Assembly (NCBI RefSeq): GCF_024160145.1
Contig: NZ_JAMYWQ010000006.1
Location: 99,232 to 163,231, forward strand
Length of the DNA: 64,000 nucleotides
Source of the DNA: Serratia nevei
Lineage (GTDB): Bacteria > Pseudomonadota > Gammaproteobacteria > Enterobacterales > Enterobacteriaceae
Reading direction: 5' to 3'
Below the pieces are notes generated by a model that did not search any database, was not told the DNA's origin, and saw nothing but the letters and a program-made list of their open reading frames with translations. Numbering within the stretch: the first letter of the stretch is position 1; each line of letters begins with the position of its first letter. Position numbers and translations under genes: made by a program. Of the stretch, positions 21,863 through 30,723 are shown one piece after another.

Positions 21863-24557
21863 GTTGTTGGCTACCTTGCTTCAGCAGTCTGCTGACGAAA
21901 AAATCAATCTGACTGATGTTATTCTCGATCTCGGGCGCATCACCTTCTGCGATGCGCTGTTCTAACGATTCGCACAGTTGCTTGCCGGGAAGCAGATTTA
22001 ACATGGCAAACACACCTTTCAGGCGGTGTGCGGTTTGCGACAGCGCATTGAAATCACTGCTGCCCGCCTCAGTATACAGTTTTTTGACATCGTCGGGTAC
22101 TGTATCGACAAACAGCCCATAGTAATCACTTGATTTCAATTGTTTTTCATAGAGTTGGATATCTTCTGAGCTCAGTGAAAGCGGGCTTTCTTCCTGCTCC
22201 AGCGCGGCCATTTGCTGTTCGATCAGCATCAGCACGGCGTCGATTAATGCGCCGTTCAGGTTATAGTTCACTCGAATGTAGCGTTTATCCAGCGCTTGCC
22301 AGCCCGGCTCGTCGCTCGCCAGCAGCAGGGTGTAATCGTCCGCGCGCTGCGGGTTATCGGTGAGCAGCACGTCATAATCGCGGTTGACCGCGCGATCTTC
22401 GGCGACAAGACAGTCGGCGCCGTAGGCCTGCAGCAGACGGGTCACGATGCCGCGCACTTCATCCGACGTCACGTCCAGCAGGGCGGTGACGCCGTCGAGC
22501 AGCTTTTCCTGCTCCTGCGGCTCTCTTTTCTCCATCTCCATGGCGACGCGGATGGTATAGCGGGTGCCGATATCCACCTTGCTGCGAATGTCCAACTGGC
22601 CGTTAAGCTTCTTGCACAGCTGGTTGCACAGGAAGAAGGTGAGCCCGGAACCGTGGTTGAAGCGGTCTACCAGCGTCTGGCTGAGGAACGGATAGTTGAG
22701 GTTGCTGATCTCCTCGTTGGAGATGCCGGAGCCGGTGTCGTTGATTTGGAAAATCAGGCGATCCGGGTGCTCGGGCTCATGGTCGACAACCAGGGAAATC
22801 TTGCCGCAGGCGGTGGTGATAATGGCGTAATGCACCAGCAGCGAGATCACTTTGCGCAGCGCGTTGGCGTCGCCGATATAATTCTGCTCGACGTCCAGTT
22901 GGAAATGCTTGAACAGCGCCAATCCCTTTTGGTTGAGCGCCGGCAGGGTCTCCAGCAGCAGCTCGTCGATCATCGCCGCCGGGTTGAACGGCTCGCGCGT
23001 AGGCTGCCAGTCCTGGGTTTCCAGCCGGGTCAGCAGGGTGATGTTATCGATCAACCCCAGCACCGCCGCCGACGCCGCCGTCAGCTGGCCCAGCAGCGCC
23101 TGCTGTTGCTCCTCATCCGGCCGGCTGTACAGACGATCGACCAGATCGTGCATCTGGCGCACCGGCTGATTCAGCTCGATGCCCAGGTTGTGCAGCATCA
23201 GCTTGCGTGCCTGAACGTTCTTGTCGTATTCGCGCCGCGCCTGCTGCAGCCGTTTGTTCACCATCACCTCTTTATCCTGATCGTGCATCAGGAACAGGTA
23301 GGTGTCCGGCGACAGCTGGCTGCGGAAAATGCGGATTTCATACACCTCGTTGTTGACCGTCGCCTGGATCACCCCGTGGTGCTGTTCGGCCATATGGGCG
23401 ATTTTTTGCAGGCTGAGGTGCGGCAGCAGGTGTTCGGCGATTTTGTTGCTGGCGATCACTGTATTGCTGGCGAAGCTGTAGACCAACAGGCCGGAAGGGA
23501 GGCTGGAGACGATCTCCTGATTCAGCGCGCGCTCGGCTTCCAGCTCCACCGCCATGTTTTCGCTCGGGCGAATGTACTGGCGGCGAATAAAATAGATGCT
23601 CAGCATCGACAGGGCCAGCAGCAGCAGGTTGACCGCGATCAGCCAGAGGTTGTTGCGCAGCAAATCGATGGCCAGATTGATGGCCGAAACGCGATACACC
23701 ACCTTGAGCGGCGCATTGGGCAATGCGGCGCTGAACTCTACCCAGCCGCCGCTCATCGATGCATGGGTGCCGAGAGCGGTTTCCGCCGGGATCGCGCTGT
23801 CGTCGAGATTGACATCGTCCGGCAGCAGCAGGAAGTTGGCGCGGGCCAGGTTGGCCGGGATGATGTCGTTGATCGGTAAATCGAAGGCGATCACCGTCGC
23901 CAGGTGCCCAGGCTGATTAAAGGTCGTGCGAATCGAGAACGAATAGGCGTTCTGGAAGCGCTGCTTGCGCAGATCGGAAAAGCTCTCGCGCTCGTCGAGC
24001 ATGTTGGCCTGTTGCAGCATCTCGGCGCGGCGTTCGTCCGCCGAGGTGGTCAGGTAACTTTCCCGAAAGCGCGAAGCCAGCTCTTTGAGCGGCTGGGTGG
24101 TGATCAGGCTGAGGCTGTTGTCCTGACCGTTGAGGTAATACATGGCGTAGTTCTCGGTCTTGGCGCCCCAGCGGGTGTCCAGATAGTCCGAGATGTTGGC
24201 GATCATCGCCAGGGTGTTCTCGTCGTGGCTGCCGAAGATCACCGCGTCGGTTTTCTTATGCGGCTTCTCGACATAATAGACGTCGGGGCGCAGGCGGGTT
24301 TCCTGCAAACCGGGATCGACATTCTGCGCCGGCGCATTGCCGAATTTGTCATAGACCTGGTAGGTCATATAGCGGTAGGTATCGATACGCTTTTGCAGCG
24401 AGCCGGCGATGCTGTTCAGCGTGTATTTCTTTTCCGCCAGCCAGGCGTTGGTGTAGTTGTAACCATACAGACCGATGCCGATCGTCAGCAGCACGATAAA
24501 CAGCAGGAAGCAGCGGGTGATATTGCTGGAGCTAATGGTCAGTTGTTTATTTCGCAT
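21855..24557 (-). CDS. rcsD: Phosphotransfer protein RcsD
   Basis: A 900-residue inner membrane protein relaying phosphate from RcsC to RcsB. A membrane helix near 15-35, a periplasmic domain and a second helix near 310 precede a degenerate kinase-like domain (no His in KLMLHNLGIELNQPV; ATPase-like NDTGSGIS remains). The C-terminal HPt domain carries the transfer His near residue 844 (LSQTAHRLKGVF). Overlaps rcsB; the 21-base gap to the upstream MFS gene leaves little room for a promoter, so it may lie within that gene. Confidence 0.95.
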   Translation of the reverse strand: MRNKQLTISSSNITRCFLLFIVLLTIGIGLYGYNYTNAWLAEKKYTLNSIAGSLQKRIDTYRYMTYQVYDKFGNAPAQNVDPGLQETRLRPDVYYVEKPHKKTDAVIFGSHDENTLAMIANISDYLDTRWGAKTENYAMYYLNGQDNSLSLITTQPLKELASRFRESYLTTSADERRAEMLQQANMLDERESFSDLRKQRFQNAYSFSIRTTFNQPGHLATVIAFDLPINDIIPANLARANFLLLPDDVNLDDSAIPAETALGTHASMSGGWVEFSAALPNAPLKVVYRVSAINLAIDLLRNNLWLIAVNLLLLALSMLSIYFIRRQYIRPSENMAVELEAERALNQEIVSSLPSGLLVYSFASNTVIASNKIAEHLLPHLSLQKIAHMAEQHHGVIQATVNNEVYEIRIFRSQLSPDTYLFLMHDQDKEVMVNKRLQQARREYDKNVQARKLMLHNLGIELNQPVRQMHDLVDRLYSRPDEEQQQALLGQLTAASAAVLGLIDNITLLTRLETQDWQPTREPFNPAAMIDELLLETLPALNQKGLALFKHFQLDVEQNYIGDANALRKVISLLVHYAIITTACGKISLVVDHEPEHPDRLIFQINDTGSGISNEEISNLNYPFLSQTLVDRFNHGSGLTFFLCNQLCKKLNGQLDIRSKVDIGTRYTIRVAMEMEKREPQEQEKLLDGVTALLDVTSDEVRGIVTRLLQAYGADCLVAEDRAVNRDYDVLLTDNPQRADDYTLLLASDEPGWQALDKRYIRVNYNLNGALIDAVLMLIEQQMAALEQEESPLSLSSEDIQLYEKQLKSSDYYGLFVDTVPDDVKKLYTEAGSSDFNALSQTAHRLKGVFAMLNLLPGKQLCESLEQRIAEGDAPEIENNISQIDFFVSRLLKQGSQQHE

Positions 24558-24578
24558 AGTGGCGGCGCATTCCTGAAA

Positions 24579-25733
24579 TCAGCGAGTGACGGCCTTGGCG
24601 CTGGCGGTTACCGCCAACAGCAGGGCGGCTACACAGGCGAAGGCCACCGTCAGGCTGGAAAACTGAGCGATAAAGCCGATCAGCGCCGGGCCGGCCAGAA
24701 TGCCGGCATAGCCGACGGTGGTGACGGAGGCGATGGCCAGATTGGCCGGCATGTCGCGCTGGTTACCTGCGGCGCTGAACAGGATCGGCACGACGTTCGA
24801 GGCGCCCAGGCCGACCAGCATGAAACCGACCAGCGACACGGTGGCGTGATTGAAGGCGATGGCCAGACTCAGGCCGAGAGCGGCGCACAGGCTGCCCAGC
24901 AGCAGCACCCGGTAGCGGCCCAACGAATTCACCACCCGATCGCCATTGAGCCGGCCGAGCGTCATGGTGATGGAAAATAGCGCATAGCCCAGACCGGCCT
25001 GGCTATGCTCGACGCCGCGCAACGTGGTGAGGAACAGCGCGCTCCAGTCGAGCATCGATCCTTCCGCCAGAAACATGATAAAGCACAGAATGCCGATAAA
25101 CATCACCCAGCCACGCGGCAAGACGAACATCGGCCCGCCGTCGTCGGCGCCGCTCTCTCGCAGCAGATGGCGGCTGGCGAGCGCCAGCAGCGCGATCACC
25201 GCCAGCACGGTGAGCAGGGTGGATTGCAGCGGCGTCAGCCCCAGCCACAACAGCGCGCTGACGCCGCCGGCACCGGCAATGCCGCCGATGCTGAAGAAGC
25301 CGTGAAAACCGGACATCATCGCCTTGCCGCTGGCGCGCTCGACGATCACCGCCTGAACGTTCATCGCCACGTCGATCATGCCGATCGCCGCACCAAACAG
25401 CAGCAGCGCCACGGCCATGCCGCCGAGGGAGTCCATCAGCGCCAGCAGCGGCAGATCGATGCACAACCCGAGCCCCGCCATCAGGATCACCGCGCGGCAG
25501 CCCAGCTTACCGGTCAGGAAACCGGTCAGCGGCATCGCCAGCATGGAGCCGGCGCCGATACAGAGCAGCAACAGGCCGAGCGAGCCGTCATCAATGCCGA
25601 TGCGCGCTTTGGCGAAAGGGACCAGCGGTGCCCAGGCGGCCATGCCGAGGCCGGCGACGAAGAAGGCCAGACGGGTGGCGATCTGTTGAGGAACGCCGGG
25701 CGTTTGCTGTTCATTGCACAAGGTGGCTGTCAT
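24579..25733 (-). CDS. MFS transporter, YbjJ-like
   Basis: A 384-residue major facilitator protein with about 12 hydrophobic segments. The N-terminal half reads WAPLVPFAKARIGIDDGSLG and the second half ALFSITMTLGRLNGDRVV; the pattern MMSGFHGFFSIGGIAG resembles the YbjJ/fucose-permease-like group. The substrate is unknown. A TTG at 25757 could extend it by 8 codons; neither start has a clear ribosome site. In E. coli micF/ompC lies directly beyond rcsD, so this gene and the next are an insertion in that order. Confidence 0.82.
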   Translation of the reverse strand: MTATLCNEQQTPGVPQQIATRLAFFVAGLGMAAWAPLVPFAKARIGIDDGSLGLLLLCIGAGSMLAMPLTGFLTGKLGCRAVILMAGLGLCIDLPLLALMDSLGGMAVALLLFGAAIGMIDVAMNVQAVIVERASGKAMMSGFHGFFSIGGIAGAGGVSALLWLGLTPLQSTLLTVLAVIALLALASRHLLRESGADDGGPMFVLPRGWVMFIGILCFIMFLAEGSMLDWSALFLTTLRGVEHSQAGLGYALFSITMTLGRLNGDRVVNSLGRYRVLLLGSLCAALGLSLAIAFNHATVSLVGFMLVGLGASNVVPILFSAAGNQRDMPANLAIASVTTVGYAGILAGPALIGFIAQFSSLTVAFACVAALLLAVTASAKAVTR

Positions 25734-25787
25734 GTAAGCGTCAGGATCTTGGGTCAAAAGAGTGGCGAAAGTTACCGACAGTTTTTA

Positions 25788-26195
25788 TCACAATCCGCGA
25801 TCCGGGTCGAAAAGATTCGCGCCTTGTTCATTCCGGGCGCCGGCTCTGCGTACCAGCCACAGGGCGATCGCCTGGACAATATAATCCTTTTGTTGCTCGT
25901 TCAGCGCGACGCCTTGCGGCATACCGTGCCACTTTTCCAGGCAGCTGCGGCAGCAGGTGGCGGTGGCGTGCTGGGCGACGAATACCGGATGGCCGCGCAT
26001 CGGCGTTTGCTTACCGTCGTTTTTGGGGTGGGCGGCGGCCAGCCGGCGGTCGATAAAATCGCGGGCATGGCTGAGGATCAGCGGCAAGCCTTTGTCGTCG
26101 AGATAAGCCTGGTCCTTGGCATTTAAACGGAAGCGGGCGCGGAAAGGGGAGCTTTGCAGCCGCTGCCACAGCGCGTCGGGATGAAAGGGCATCAT
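25788..26195 (-). CDS. DUF4186 family protein
   Basis: A 135-residue protein of unknown function. It has the conserved block NDGKQTPMRGHPVFVAQHATATCCRSCLEKWHG, where the His and paired Cys residues (CCRSC) could bind a metal (inference). The stretch SPFRARFRLNAKDQAYLDDKG is also typical of the family. No signal peptide or membrane segment. Met at 26195 or 26192; upstream of the MFS gene on the same strand with a 54-base gap. Confidence 0.75.
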   Translation of the reverse strand: MMPFHPDALWQRLQSSPFRARFRLNAKDQAYLDDKGLPLILSHARDFIDRRLAAAHPKNDGKQTPMRGHPVFVAQHATATCCRSCLEKWHGMPQGVALNEQQKDYIVQAIALWLVRRAGARNEQGANLFDPDRGL

Positions 26196-26441
26196 GGTGT
26201 TACTCGATGAGGGGGCGTTTTTTCAGGCTACCAGAATTGAAACTCTGCGGCTAATTTTGCCTGCGGCGCGAAATAATGGGTGGGATGCAGCACGAAATGA
26301 AAAGAAAATTCAATTTGTAGACTAAAATAAGGAAATAGATTAGCAATTAGTGCGGAAGTAAATTAGTGAAACTATATCATGAGGTTATTTATTTGCTTGC
26401 TATTTGTGCGAGTTGGAATTGTGAGGGGAGTATGGAGAAAA

Positions 26442-26526
26442 ATAAAAAACCGGCCAGAAGCCGGTTAAAGGGATGCAGAAATTATCTTCCGATAATGAAG
26501 GTAATAATGAAAATAATGATGATAGC
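26442..26526 (-). ncRNA. micF: MicF small RNA
   Basis: A trans-acting antisense RNA that represses ompF and other mRNAs in enterobacteria. The minus strand from 26526 reads GCTATCATCATTA, the conserved MicF 5' end, followed by an AU-rich body and terminator AACCGGC/GCCGGTT plus a T-run at 26466-26442 (about 85 nt). A perfect -10 TATAAT at 26538-26533 lies 6 bases before the first base. It is divergent from the porin gene 360 bases away, exactly as micF/ompC in E. coli. Confidence 0.9.
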
Positions 26527-26888
26527 GAGGTGATTATAACGGCTGGAAGCGGACGGCGTTTTGGCACAATGTGCTTATTGCCCGGCTCCATTGTATGGTT
26601 GGCTTTTTTTTCTTAAGGATATGTATAACTGCATGATTTTTTATCAATTAATCTATTCTTTGTCTTTAAGTGCTTTATTTTGTTTGTCGGTAATGTTTTG
26701 TGAAAGTTCGCACGCATTTACATTTTGAAACCTTTCTTAATTACACTGAAACACTATCGGATACTTGGTATCATTTTCTTTCTGGATTAATATAATCCTT
26801 GTTACCAGAATGGTAATGCACAGTCGTGCTAATAATGCTCGAAAAGGGCAGTGGCCGTAGCTCGACATAATTAACGAGGATAATAACG
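26527..26888 (+). promoter_or_regulatory. ompC control region with OmpR sites
   Basis: TTTACATTTTGAAACC at 26717-26732 closely matches the high-affinity C1 OmpR site of E. coli ompC; TTACACTGAAACAC at 26741-26754 is a second site one helical turn-pair on. A perfect TATAAT lies at 26791-26796 with only a weak -35, as expected for an OmpR-dependent promoter. This predicts an mRNA leader of about 85 bases. The stretch 26196-26441 shows no gene. Confidence 0.82.
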
Positions 26889-28019
26889 ATGAAACTTCGA
26901 GTACTCTCTCTGATGGTACCCGCACTGCTGGTTGCAGGCACAGCAGGCGCGGCGGAAATCTACAACAAAGACGGTAATAAACTGGATTTGTACGGTAAAG
27001 TCGACGGTCTTCACTATTTCTCCAGCAATGATGGCGCGGACGGCGATCAGTCTTATATGCGTTTTGGCCTGCGCGGCGAAACGCAAATCAGCGATCAGCT
27101 GACCGGTTACGGCCAGTGGGAATATCAGGCAAACCTGAACCACGCTGAAAACGAGGACAACAAGAACTTCACCCGTTACGGCTTCGCCGGTCTGAAATTC
27201 GGCGACTACGGCTCGTTTGACTACGGCCGTAACACCGGCGTGTTGTACGACGTCGCGGCGTATACCGACTTGCAGCCTGAGTTCGATGGCTCGACCTACG
27301 GCGCCGACCAGTTCATGTTCCAGCGTTCCAGCGGCCTGGCAACCTACCGCAACAACGGCTTCTTCGGTTTGGTTGACGGCCTGAACTTCGCCCTGCAGTA
27401 CCAGGGTAAGAACGGCAGCCCGGAAGAGACCAACAATGGCCGCGACGTTCTGGGTCAGAACGGTGAAGGCTACGGCATGTCGCTGAGCTATGACATGGGT
27501 TACGGCATCAGTGCCGCCGGTGCCTTCTTCAACTCTCGCCGTACCAGCGAACAAAACGGCGGCGGTGGCTACCAGAACATCATGGGCCGCGGCGACAAGG
27601 CAGAAGGCTACTCCGGCGGTCTGAAATATGATGCCAACAATACCTACCTGGCCGTGATGTTCACCCAGTCCTACAACGCGGCGCGCTTCGGTAGTTCTAC
27701 CAGCGATGCTTTCGGTTATGCCAACAAGGCGCAGAGCTTCGAAGCCTACGCGCACTATCAGTTCGACTTCGGTCTGCGTCCGTTCGTAGGCTATAACCAG
27801 ACCAAAGGTAAAGACCTGGGCCTGGCCGGCAACGGTAAAGACTACGGTGATGAGGATCTGGTCAAATTCGTCGACCTGGGTGCGACCTACTTCTTCAACA
27901 AAAACATGTCCACCTACGTTGACTACAAAATCAACCTGCTGGACAACAACGACTTCACCCAGGCTGCCGGTATCAACACCGACAACGTGGTTGCCGTGGG
28001 CCTGGTTTACCAGTTCTAA
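26889..28019 (+). CDS. ompC: Trimeric porin OmpC
   Basis: A 376-residue general porin. The 21-residue signal peptide ends GTAGA, and the mature protein starts [16 protein letters not shown], the classic porin N-terminus. The L3 constriction loop contains [10 protein letters not shown], and the chain ends in Phe (VAVGLVYQF) for outer membrane insertion. Ribosome site GAGGATAATAACG. It is assigned to OmpC rather than OmpF because micF lies upstream and the OmpR sites match ompC. Confidence 0.93.
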   Translation: MKLRVLSLMVPALLVAGTAGAAEIYNKDGNKLDLYGKVDGLHYFSSNDGADGDQSYMRFGLRGETQISDQLTGYGQWEYQANLNHAENEDNKNFTRYGFAGLKFGDYGSFDYGRNTGVLYDVAAYTDLQPEFDGSTYGADQFMFQRSSGLATYRNNGFFGLVDGLNFALQYQGKNGSPEETNNGRDVLGQNGEGYGMSLSYDMGYGISAAGAFFNSRRTSEQNGGGGYQNIMGRGDKAEGYSGGLKYDANNTYLAVMFTQSYNAARFGSSTSDAFGYANKAQSFEAYAHYQFDFGLRPFVGYNQTKGKDLGLAGNGKDYGDEDLVKFVDLGATYFFNKNMSTYVDYKINLLDNNDFTQAAGINTDNVVAVGLVYQF

Positions 28020-28042
28020 GCACCTCAGTGTGAACGTCATCG

Positions 28043-28068
28043 CGCGGCCTTCGGGCCGCGTTTTTTTT
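28043..28068 (+). terminator. ompC terminator
   Basis: Stem CGCGGCC / GGGCCGCG around TTC followed by eight T residues, 24 bases after the ompC stop. Confidence 0.92.
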
Positions 28069-28168
28069 GCCTGTAAAGCACGGATTGATCCGCTGCCGGC
28101 ACGGGAAGCGCTTCGGATCTCCCCCGCTCGGCCTACGCTGTCAGTACAGCAAACAGAGCGGAGGCGAT

Positions 28169-28585
28169 ATGGAACTCAAGATCGACAAGGTGATCGAAAC
28201 GGTGCTGTACGTCCGTGATATTGAACGTGCGGACGCCTTTTATCGAGAGGTGCTGCAACTGCCGGCGATGGTCGCCAACGAACGCTTTCGTGCCTATAAC
28301 GTCGGCGATCGAAGCGTATTACTTTTGTTTATCGAGGGCGACTCGCTGCGCGGGGCACACTATCCGACCGGGTTTATTCCCGCGCACGACGGGGCGGGGC
28401 CGGCGCATATCGGGCTGGCGGTAGCGAAAGACCAACTGCCGCATTGGGAACGGCATCTGATGGCCAACGGTGTGGAGATAGAGGGGCGGATGCGCTGGGA
28501 ACACGGCGGGGAGAGCATTTATCTTCGCGATCCCGACGGCCACCTGTTGGAACTGGTGACGCCGGGCATCTGGGCCAATTACTGA
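28169..28585 (+). CDS. VOC-superfamily (glyoxalase/bleomycin-type) protein
   Basis: A 138-residue vicinal-oxygen-chelate protein with two beta-alpha-beta-beta-beta modules: VIETVLYVRDIERADAFYREVLQ, then HIGLAVAKDQLPHWERHL and YLRDPDGHLLELVTPG. Candidate metal ligands are the His of HIGLAV and the Glu of LLELV. Members include glyoxalases, fosfomycin-modifying enzymes and dioxygenases; no specific activity is assignable. The ATG at 28169 follows GGAGGCGAT. Its 3' end overlaps the convergent tetR-type gene by 7 bases. Confidence 0.85.
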   Translation: MELKIDKVIETVLYVRDIERADAFYREVLQLPAMVANERFRAYNVGDRSVLLLFIEGDSLRGAHYPTGFIPAHDGAGPAHIGLAVAKDQLPHWERHLMANGVEIEGRMRWEHGGESIYLRDPDGHLLELVTPGIWANY

Positions 28586-29160
28586 TCGAATCCACCTTGC
28601 GCCAGCATTTCCAGGGTGGCATTCAGCACCTGCAGCGCGGCCTGCGGTTGCCGCTCTATCTGCACTCTGACGATGGCGCCGTCGATCAGCATCGCCAACA
28701 TCGCTGCGTGCTGTTCCCGCCGTGGCCCGGCGGGCAGGTGACGCGCCATCTCATCCGCCATCTGCCGCTTATGCCGGCCGGCGATGGGCAGGCTTTCCGG
28801 CAGCAGGTCGGCAAGTTCCACCGCCGTATTGATAAAAGCGCAGCCGCGAAAGCGCGGATCGTCGAACCATTCCGCCAGACAGGGCGCCAGCGCCGGCAGC
28901 AACCCGCCGGCCTGCGCCACATGGCGAGCCAGCGCTGTACTGAACCAGGTTAGCCACTGCTGATGGCGGTAGGCCAAAAACGCCGTAATCAAATCGTTCT
29001 TGCTGGGAAAATGGCGGTAGAAGGTCACCTTGGTCACGCCCGATTCTTTGATGATGCGATCGATGCCGGTGGCGCGGATCCCTTCCTGATAAAACAGATC
29101 GTGCGCCGCCAGCAGGATGCGCTGGCGGGCGGGTAAGGCGTTGACATCGGCGGTCATCAT
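28579..29160 (-). CDS. TetR-family repressor
   Basis: A 193-residue regulator with an N-terminal TetR helix-turn-helix (ILLAAHDLFYQEGIRATGIDRIIKESGVTKVTFYRHFPSK, residues 15-54) and a helical ligand/dimer domain. Two 18-base palindromes lie between it and the divergent NTF2-like gene and are its likely operators, giving control of that gene and of itself. Start at either of two adjacent ATG codons after GGGAGAAA. Confidence 0.9.
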   Translation of the reverse strand: MMTADVNALPARQRILLAAHDLFYQEGIRATGIDRIIKESGVTKVTFYRHFPSKNDLITAFLAYRHQQWLTWFSTALARHVAQAGGLLPALAPCLAEWFDDPRFRGCAFINTAVELADLLPESLPIAGRHKRQMADEMARHLPAGPRREQHAAMLAMLIDGAIVRVQIERQPQAALQVLNATLEMLAQGGFDQ

Positions 29161-29187
29161 TTTCTCCCGGGTTATTTTCGAGTGATT

Positions 29188-29241
29188 GTAGACAACTCTG
29201 TCTACCTGCGCTAGCGTAATAACGTAGACAGAGTTGTCTAC
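29188..29241. promoter_or_regulatory. Twin palindromic operators of the TetR pair
   Basis: GTAGACAACTCTGTCTAC at 29188-29205 and its exact reverse complement GTAGACAGAGTTGTCTAC at 29224-29241. Each is a 7-bp-arm palindrome with a 4-base centre, and their starts are 36 bases apart. The position between a TetR gene and its divergent neighbour makes them repressor sites (inference from layout). Confidence 0.85.
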
Positions 29242-29264
29242 ATACTTTCACTCAGGAGATGAAC

Positions 29265-29732
29265 ATGAGCAGTAAACCCCCATTGCCGCCTTTTACCCGC
29301 GAATCCGCCATCGAGAAAGTGCGGCTGGCGGAGGATGCCTGGAACAGCCGCGATCCCGAGCGCGTATCCCAGGTGTATTCCCTCGATACCCACTGGCGTA
29401 ACCGCGCTGAGTTTGTCGACGGCCGCGCGGCAGTGGTCGGTTTTCTGCAGCGCAAATGGGCGAAAGAGTTGGAGTATCGGCTGATTAAGGAACTGTGGGC
29501 GTTTGACGGCGCGCGCATCGCGGTGCGTTTCGCCTATGAATGGCGCGACGATTCCGGCAACTGGTATCGCAGCTTCGGCAACGAAAACTGGGAGTTCAAT
29601 CAGGAGGGGCTGATGATCAACCGGCATGCCTGCATCAATGACATGCCGATCCGTGAACTGGATCGGCGTTTTCATTGGCCGCTGGGGCGCCGGCCAGACG
29701 ATGTTCCGGCGCTAAGCGATTTCGGTTTTTGA
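29265..29732 (+). CDS. NTF2-like / DUF1348 (SnoaL-fold) protein
   Basis: A 155-residue protein of the DUF1348 branch of the NTF2/SnoaL superfamily. Recognisable blocks are [40 protein letters not shown] and [24 protein letters not shown]. These small alpha+beta-barrel proteins often bind or isomerise small molecules; this branch has no settled function. The ATG at 29265 is chosen because AGGAG lies 7 bases upstream; the in-frame ATG at 29259 would sit on that site. Probably repressed by the divergent TetR protein. Confidence 0.85.
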   Translation: MSSKPPLPPFTRESAIEKVRLAEDAWNSRDPERVSQVYSLDTHWRNRAEFVDGRAAVVGFLQRKWAKELEYRLIKELWAFDGARIAVRFAYEWRDDSGNWYRSFGNENWEFNQEGLMINRHACINDMPIRELDRRFHWPLGRRPDDVPALSDFGF

Positions 29733-29738
29733 TTCTGG

Positions 29739-30641
29739 TTATCGGTAGTGGTGACGCAGCCCGGCGTGGATGGCGGAAATCAGCCGTTTTCGCCACTCTG
29801 GCTCGCCTTTTCGGTACTGAGAAAATAGGTGACCGATTGCCAGATTGTCGCCGATCGGCAAGGCCTTCAGGCCCTGTTTGTCAGGCTGGGCGGCAAACCA
29901 CGGCTGAGGCACGACCGCCAATAACGGCGCGTGGCGTAGCACCGGCGGCAGCTGCGCGTAATCGGCGCAGCTCAGGGCGATGCGGCGTTGCAATCCCTGA
30001 CGCTCGAGCTGGCGATCCAGCTCGTTTTCCGCTTGCGGCCATGGATGGCAATAATAGTGCGGGTAATCAGCCAGTTCGCTGAAGGCCAGCTCGCGCTTAT
30101 CCTGCAGCGCGTGGTCCAGCGGCGGGCCATACAGCGCGATAAGGCGCGTACGGCCAATCGATTCATAATGCAGTGCGCTGGTGCGTTGTTGATGATCGCC
30201 CACCGCCAGCACCAGATCGACGCTACCTTCCAGCAGTTCATCGCGCCAGGCGCGCCGCTCAAAGTTCTGGCAATGAATATCGGCCTGGCTGGCGGCGCCT
30301 TTTTCCGCCAGCAGCGGCAGCAGAATCGGGTGCAGAGCGGGGGGGGCCACCAGCGTGAAACGGCGCGGCGCCTCGGGTTGCTGGCCGAACATTTCGCTGT
30401 CCAGCGATGAAAACAGCGGCGTCAGCTTGTCTTTCAGCGACAGCGCGAACAGGGTCGGCACCTGGCGATGCCCCTCCCGGCGAAACAGCGGCTCATCCAG
30501 CACTTCCCGCAGGCGGGCCAGCGCATGGCTGACGGCGGAGGTGCTGATGCCCAGCCGATCGGCGGTTTTACGGCTGGAGCCCGTCACCATCAGCAGGTAC
30601 AGCACTTTCAGCAGGTTCATGTCCATTTGTAGAATATTCAT
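29739..30641 (-). CDS. LysR-family regulator
   Basis: A 300-residue regulator. The N-terminal helix-turn-helix reads LLKVLYLLMVTGSSRKTADRLGISTSAVSHALARLREVLDEPLF, followed by a substrate-binding domain (VDLVLAVGDHQQ, LIALYGPPLDHALQ). The start MNILQMDM follows GGAGCGTTG. It is divergent from the beta-lactamase-fold gene across 82 bases, the layout of ampR/ampC, so it probably controls that gene. Its 3' end is 6 bases from the NTF2-like gene. Confidence 0.9.
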   Translation of the reverse strand: MNILQMDMNLLKVLYLLMVTGSSRKTADRLGISTSAVSHALARLREVLDEPLFRREGHRQVPTLFALSLKDKLTPLFSSLDSEMFGQQPEAPRRFTLVAPPALHPILLPLLAEKGAASQADIHCQNFERRAWRDELLEGSVDLVLAVGDHQQRTSALHYESIGRTRLIALYGPPLDHALQDKRELAFSELADYPHYYCHPWPQAENELDRQLERQGLQRRIALSCADYAQLPPVLRHAPLLAVVPQPWFAAQPDKQGLKALPIGDNLAIGHLFSQYRKGEPEWRKRLISAIHAGLRHHYR

Positions 30642-30723
30642 CAACGCTCCATTTTTTAATTGAACACCGCTCAATATCACGCCGAGTATACTGCAGCCCG
30701 GTTTCCCCTGACAGAAGAGAATA

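Noticed and set aside
26889..28019. OmpF rather than OmpC
   Set aside because: micF lies directly upstream and the OmpR C1 site matches ompC; gene neighbours also fit ompC.
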